Source of the DNA: an uncultured Bacteroidales bacterium
Lineage (GTDB): Bacteria > Bacteroidota > Bacteroidia > Bacteroidales > Paludibacteraceae
Direction: 5' to 3'
DNA: 6,013 bases
Assembly (NCBI GenBank): GCA_937911235.1
Contig: CALDPN010000196.1
Span: 1 to 6,013, forward strand
A program made the position numbers and the translations under genes. Below the pieces are notes generated by a model. That model did no database searches. It saw nothing but the letters and a program-made list of their open reading frames with translations, and was not told the DNA's origin. Each line of letters opens with the position of its first letter. The first letter of the stretch is position 1. Shown in pieces: positions 5,899 through 6,013 of the stretch.

Positions 5899-5986
5899 GA
5901 GTGCATTGATTGAATATTTCTTGTTATTCCAAATAGAAAACTTTAAATTTGTGAAAAATCAAATTTATGAAAAATCAAATTTATGA
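5891..5986 (+). CDS. Possible 31-residue frame linking the WYL gene to the next gene
   Basis: An ATG at 5891 overlaps the end of the WYL gene by eight bases (ATGAATGA) and opens a frame of 31 codons starting MNESALIEYF. It ends in a TGA at 5984-5986 that overlaps the ATG of the next frame as ATGA, the usual sign of translational coupling. The first 20 residues look protein-like; the rest comes from the 16-base repeats. It may be a real small gene, a leader, or the N-terminus of the downstream gene displaced by repeat expansion. It has no ribosome binding site. Confidence 0.25.
   Translation: MNESALIEYFLLFQIENFKFVKNQIYEKSNL
5921..5951 (+). promoter_or_regulatory. Bacteroides-type promoter near the right edge
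   Basis: TTG (5921-5923) and TAAATTTG (5944-5951) are 20 bases apart, matching the TTG / TAnnTTTG pattern. Transcription would start near 5958, inside the 16-base repeats and upstream of the ATG at 5983. The sequence is very AT-rich, so chance is possible. Confidence 0.4.
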
Positions 5987-5995
5987 AACAAATTT
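5951..5995 (+). repeat. 16-base direct repeat, each copy with a start codon
   Basis: The unit RTGAAAAATCAAATTT occurs at 5951-5966 (GTG) and 5967-5982 (ATG). A third copy at 5983-5995 (ATG) lacks three bases (AAT). Each copy begins with a potential start codon, and 16 bases shift the frame at every copy. The last copy supplies the ATG of the edge gene. No unique spacers separate the copies, so this is a tandem duplication, not CRISPR. Confidence 0.65.
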
Positions 5996-6013
5996 CACTT
6001 AGTAAGGATTTTT
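5983..6013 (+). CDS. Start of an unidentified gene (cut by window edge)
   Basis: An ATG in the last repeat copy opens a frame that reads MKQISLSKDF and is still open at the edge. It lies downstream of a TTG / TAAATTTG promoter pair on the same strand as the ATPase and WYL genes. Only ten codons are visible, so neither the family nor the reality of the gene can be settled. Confidence 0.35.
   Translation, partial: MKQISLSKDF

Noticed and set aside
5945..5995. CRISPR array
   Set aside because: The repeats are 16 bases, directly adjacent with no unique spacers, and there are no cas genes.

Overview
The window looks like chromosomal DNA from a member of the Bacteroidota, most likely a gut or oral Bacteroidales. 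The larger genes have no Shine-Dalgarno sequence and sit in AT-rich leaders. Several starts are preceded by the Bacteroides-type -7 box TAnnTTTG, twice with a TTG about 19-20 bases upstream. The protein families (secreted GH13 amylase, AAA_14-type ATPase, WYL regulator) fit that group. The assignment is inferred from these signals, not from a database match.

Layout. Bases 1-972 hold small minus-strand genes: the N-terminal 105 codons of an unrecognised protein cut by the window edge, preceded by a possible 19-codon leader peptide; a 72-residue hypothetical protein; and, 13 bases upstream of it, a 28-residue one-helix membrane peptide too small for routine gene callers but with a strong ribosome binding site. 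A -7 box and a short dyad lie upstream of that pair. A clear intrinsic terminator at 906-945 closes the next gene. Bases 973-2673 (minus) encode a secreted alpha-amylase relative of the MalS type. Its fold-defining sequence is well kept, but most catalytic-site residues are replaced. A divergent intergenic region separates it from a plus-strand EamA/DMT transporter (2798-3706). A 59-base interrupted dyad then overlaps a good promoter for a very AT-rich AAA_14-type ATPase (3796-4968). A WYL-domain regulator (4990-5898) follows 21 bases later, probably in the same transcript. The right edge holds a promoter-like pair, a 16-base repeat in which every copy carries a start codon, and the first ten codons of another gene.

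How the parts relate. The amylase relative and the transporter are divergently oriented and may share a regulatory region, but nothing shows a shared pathway. The ATPase and the WYL protein look like a two-gene unit of unknown role; WYL proteins are usually ligand-sensing regulators. The most notable points are the apparently dead MalS-type amylase, the tiny membrane peptide paired with a small acidic protein, and the start-codon repeat, whose copy number would decide whether a short upstream frame fuses to the next gene. No convincing complete new defence or mobile system can be demonstrated from this window alone.
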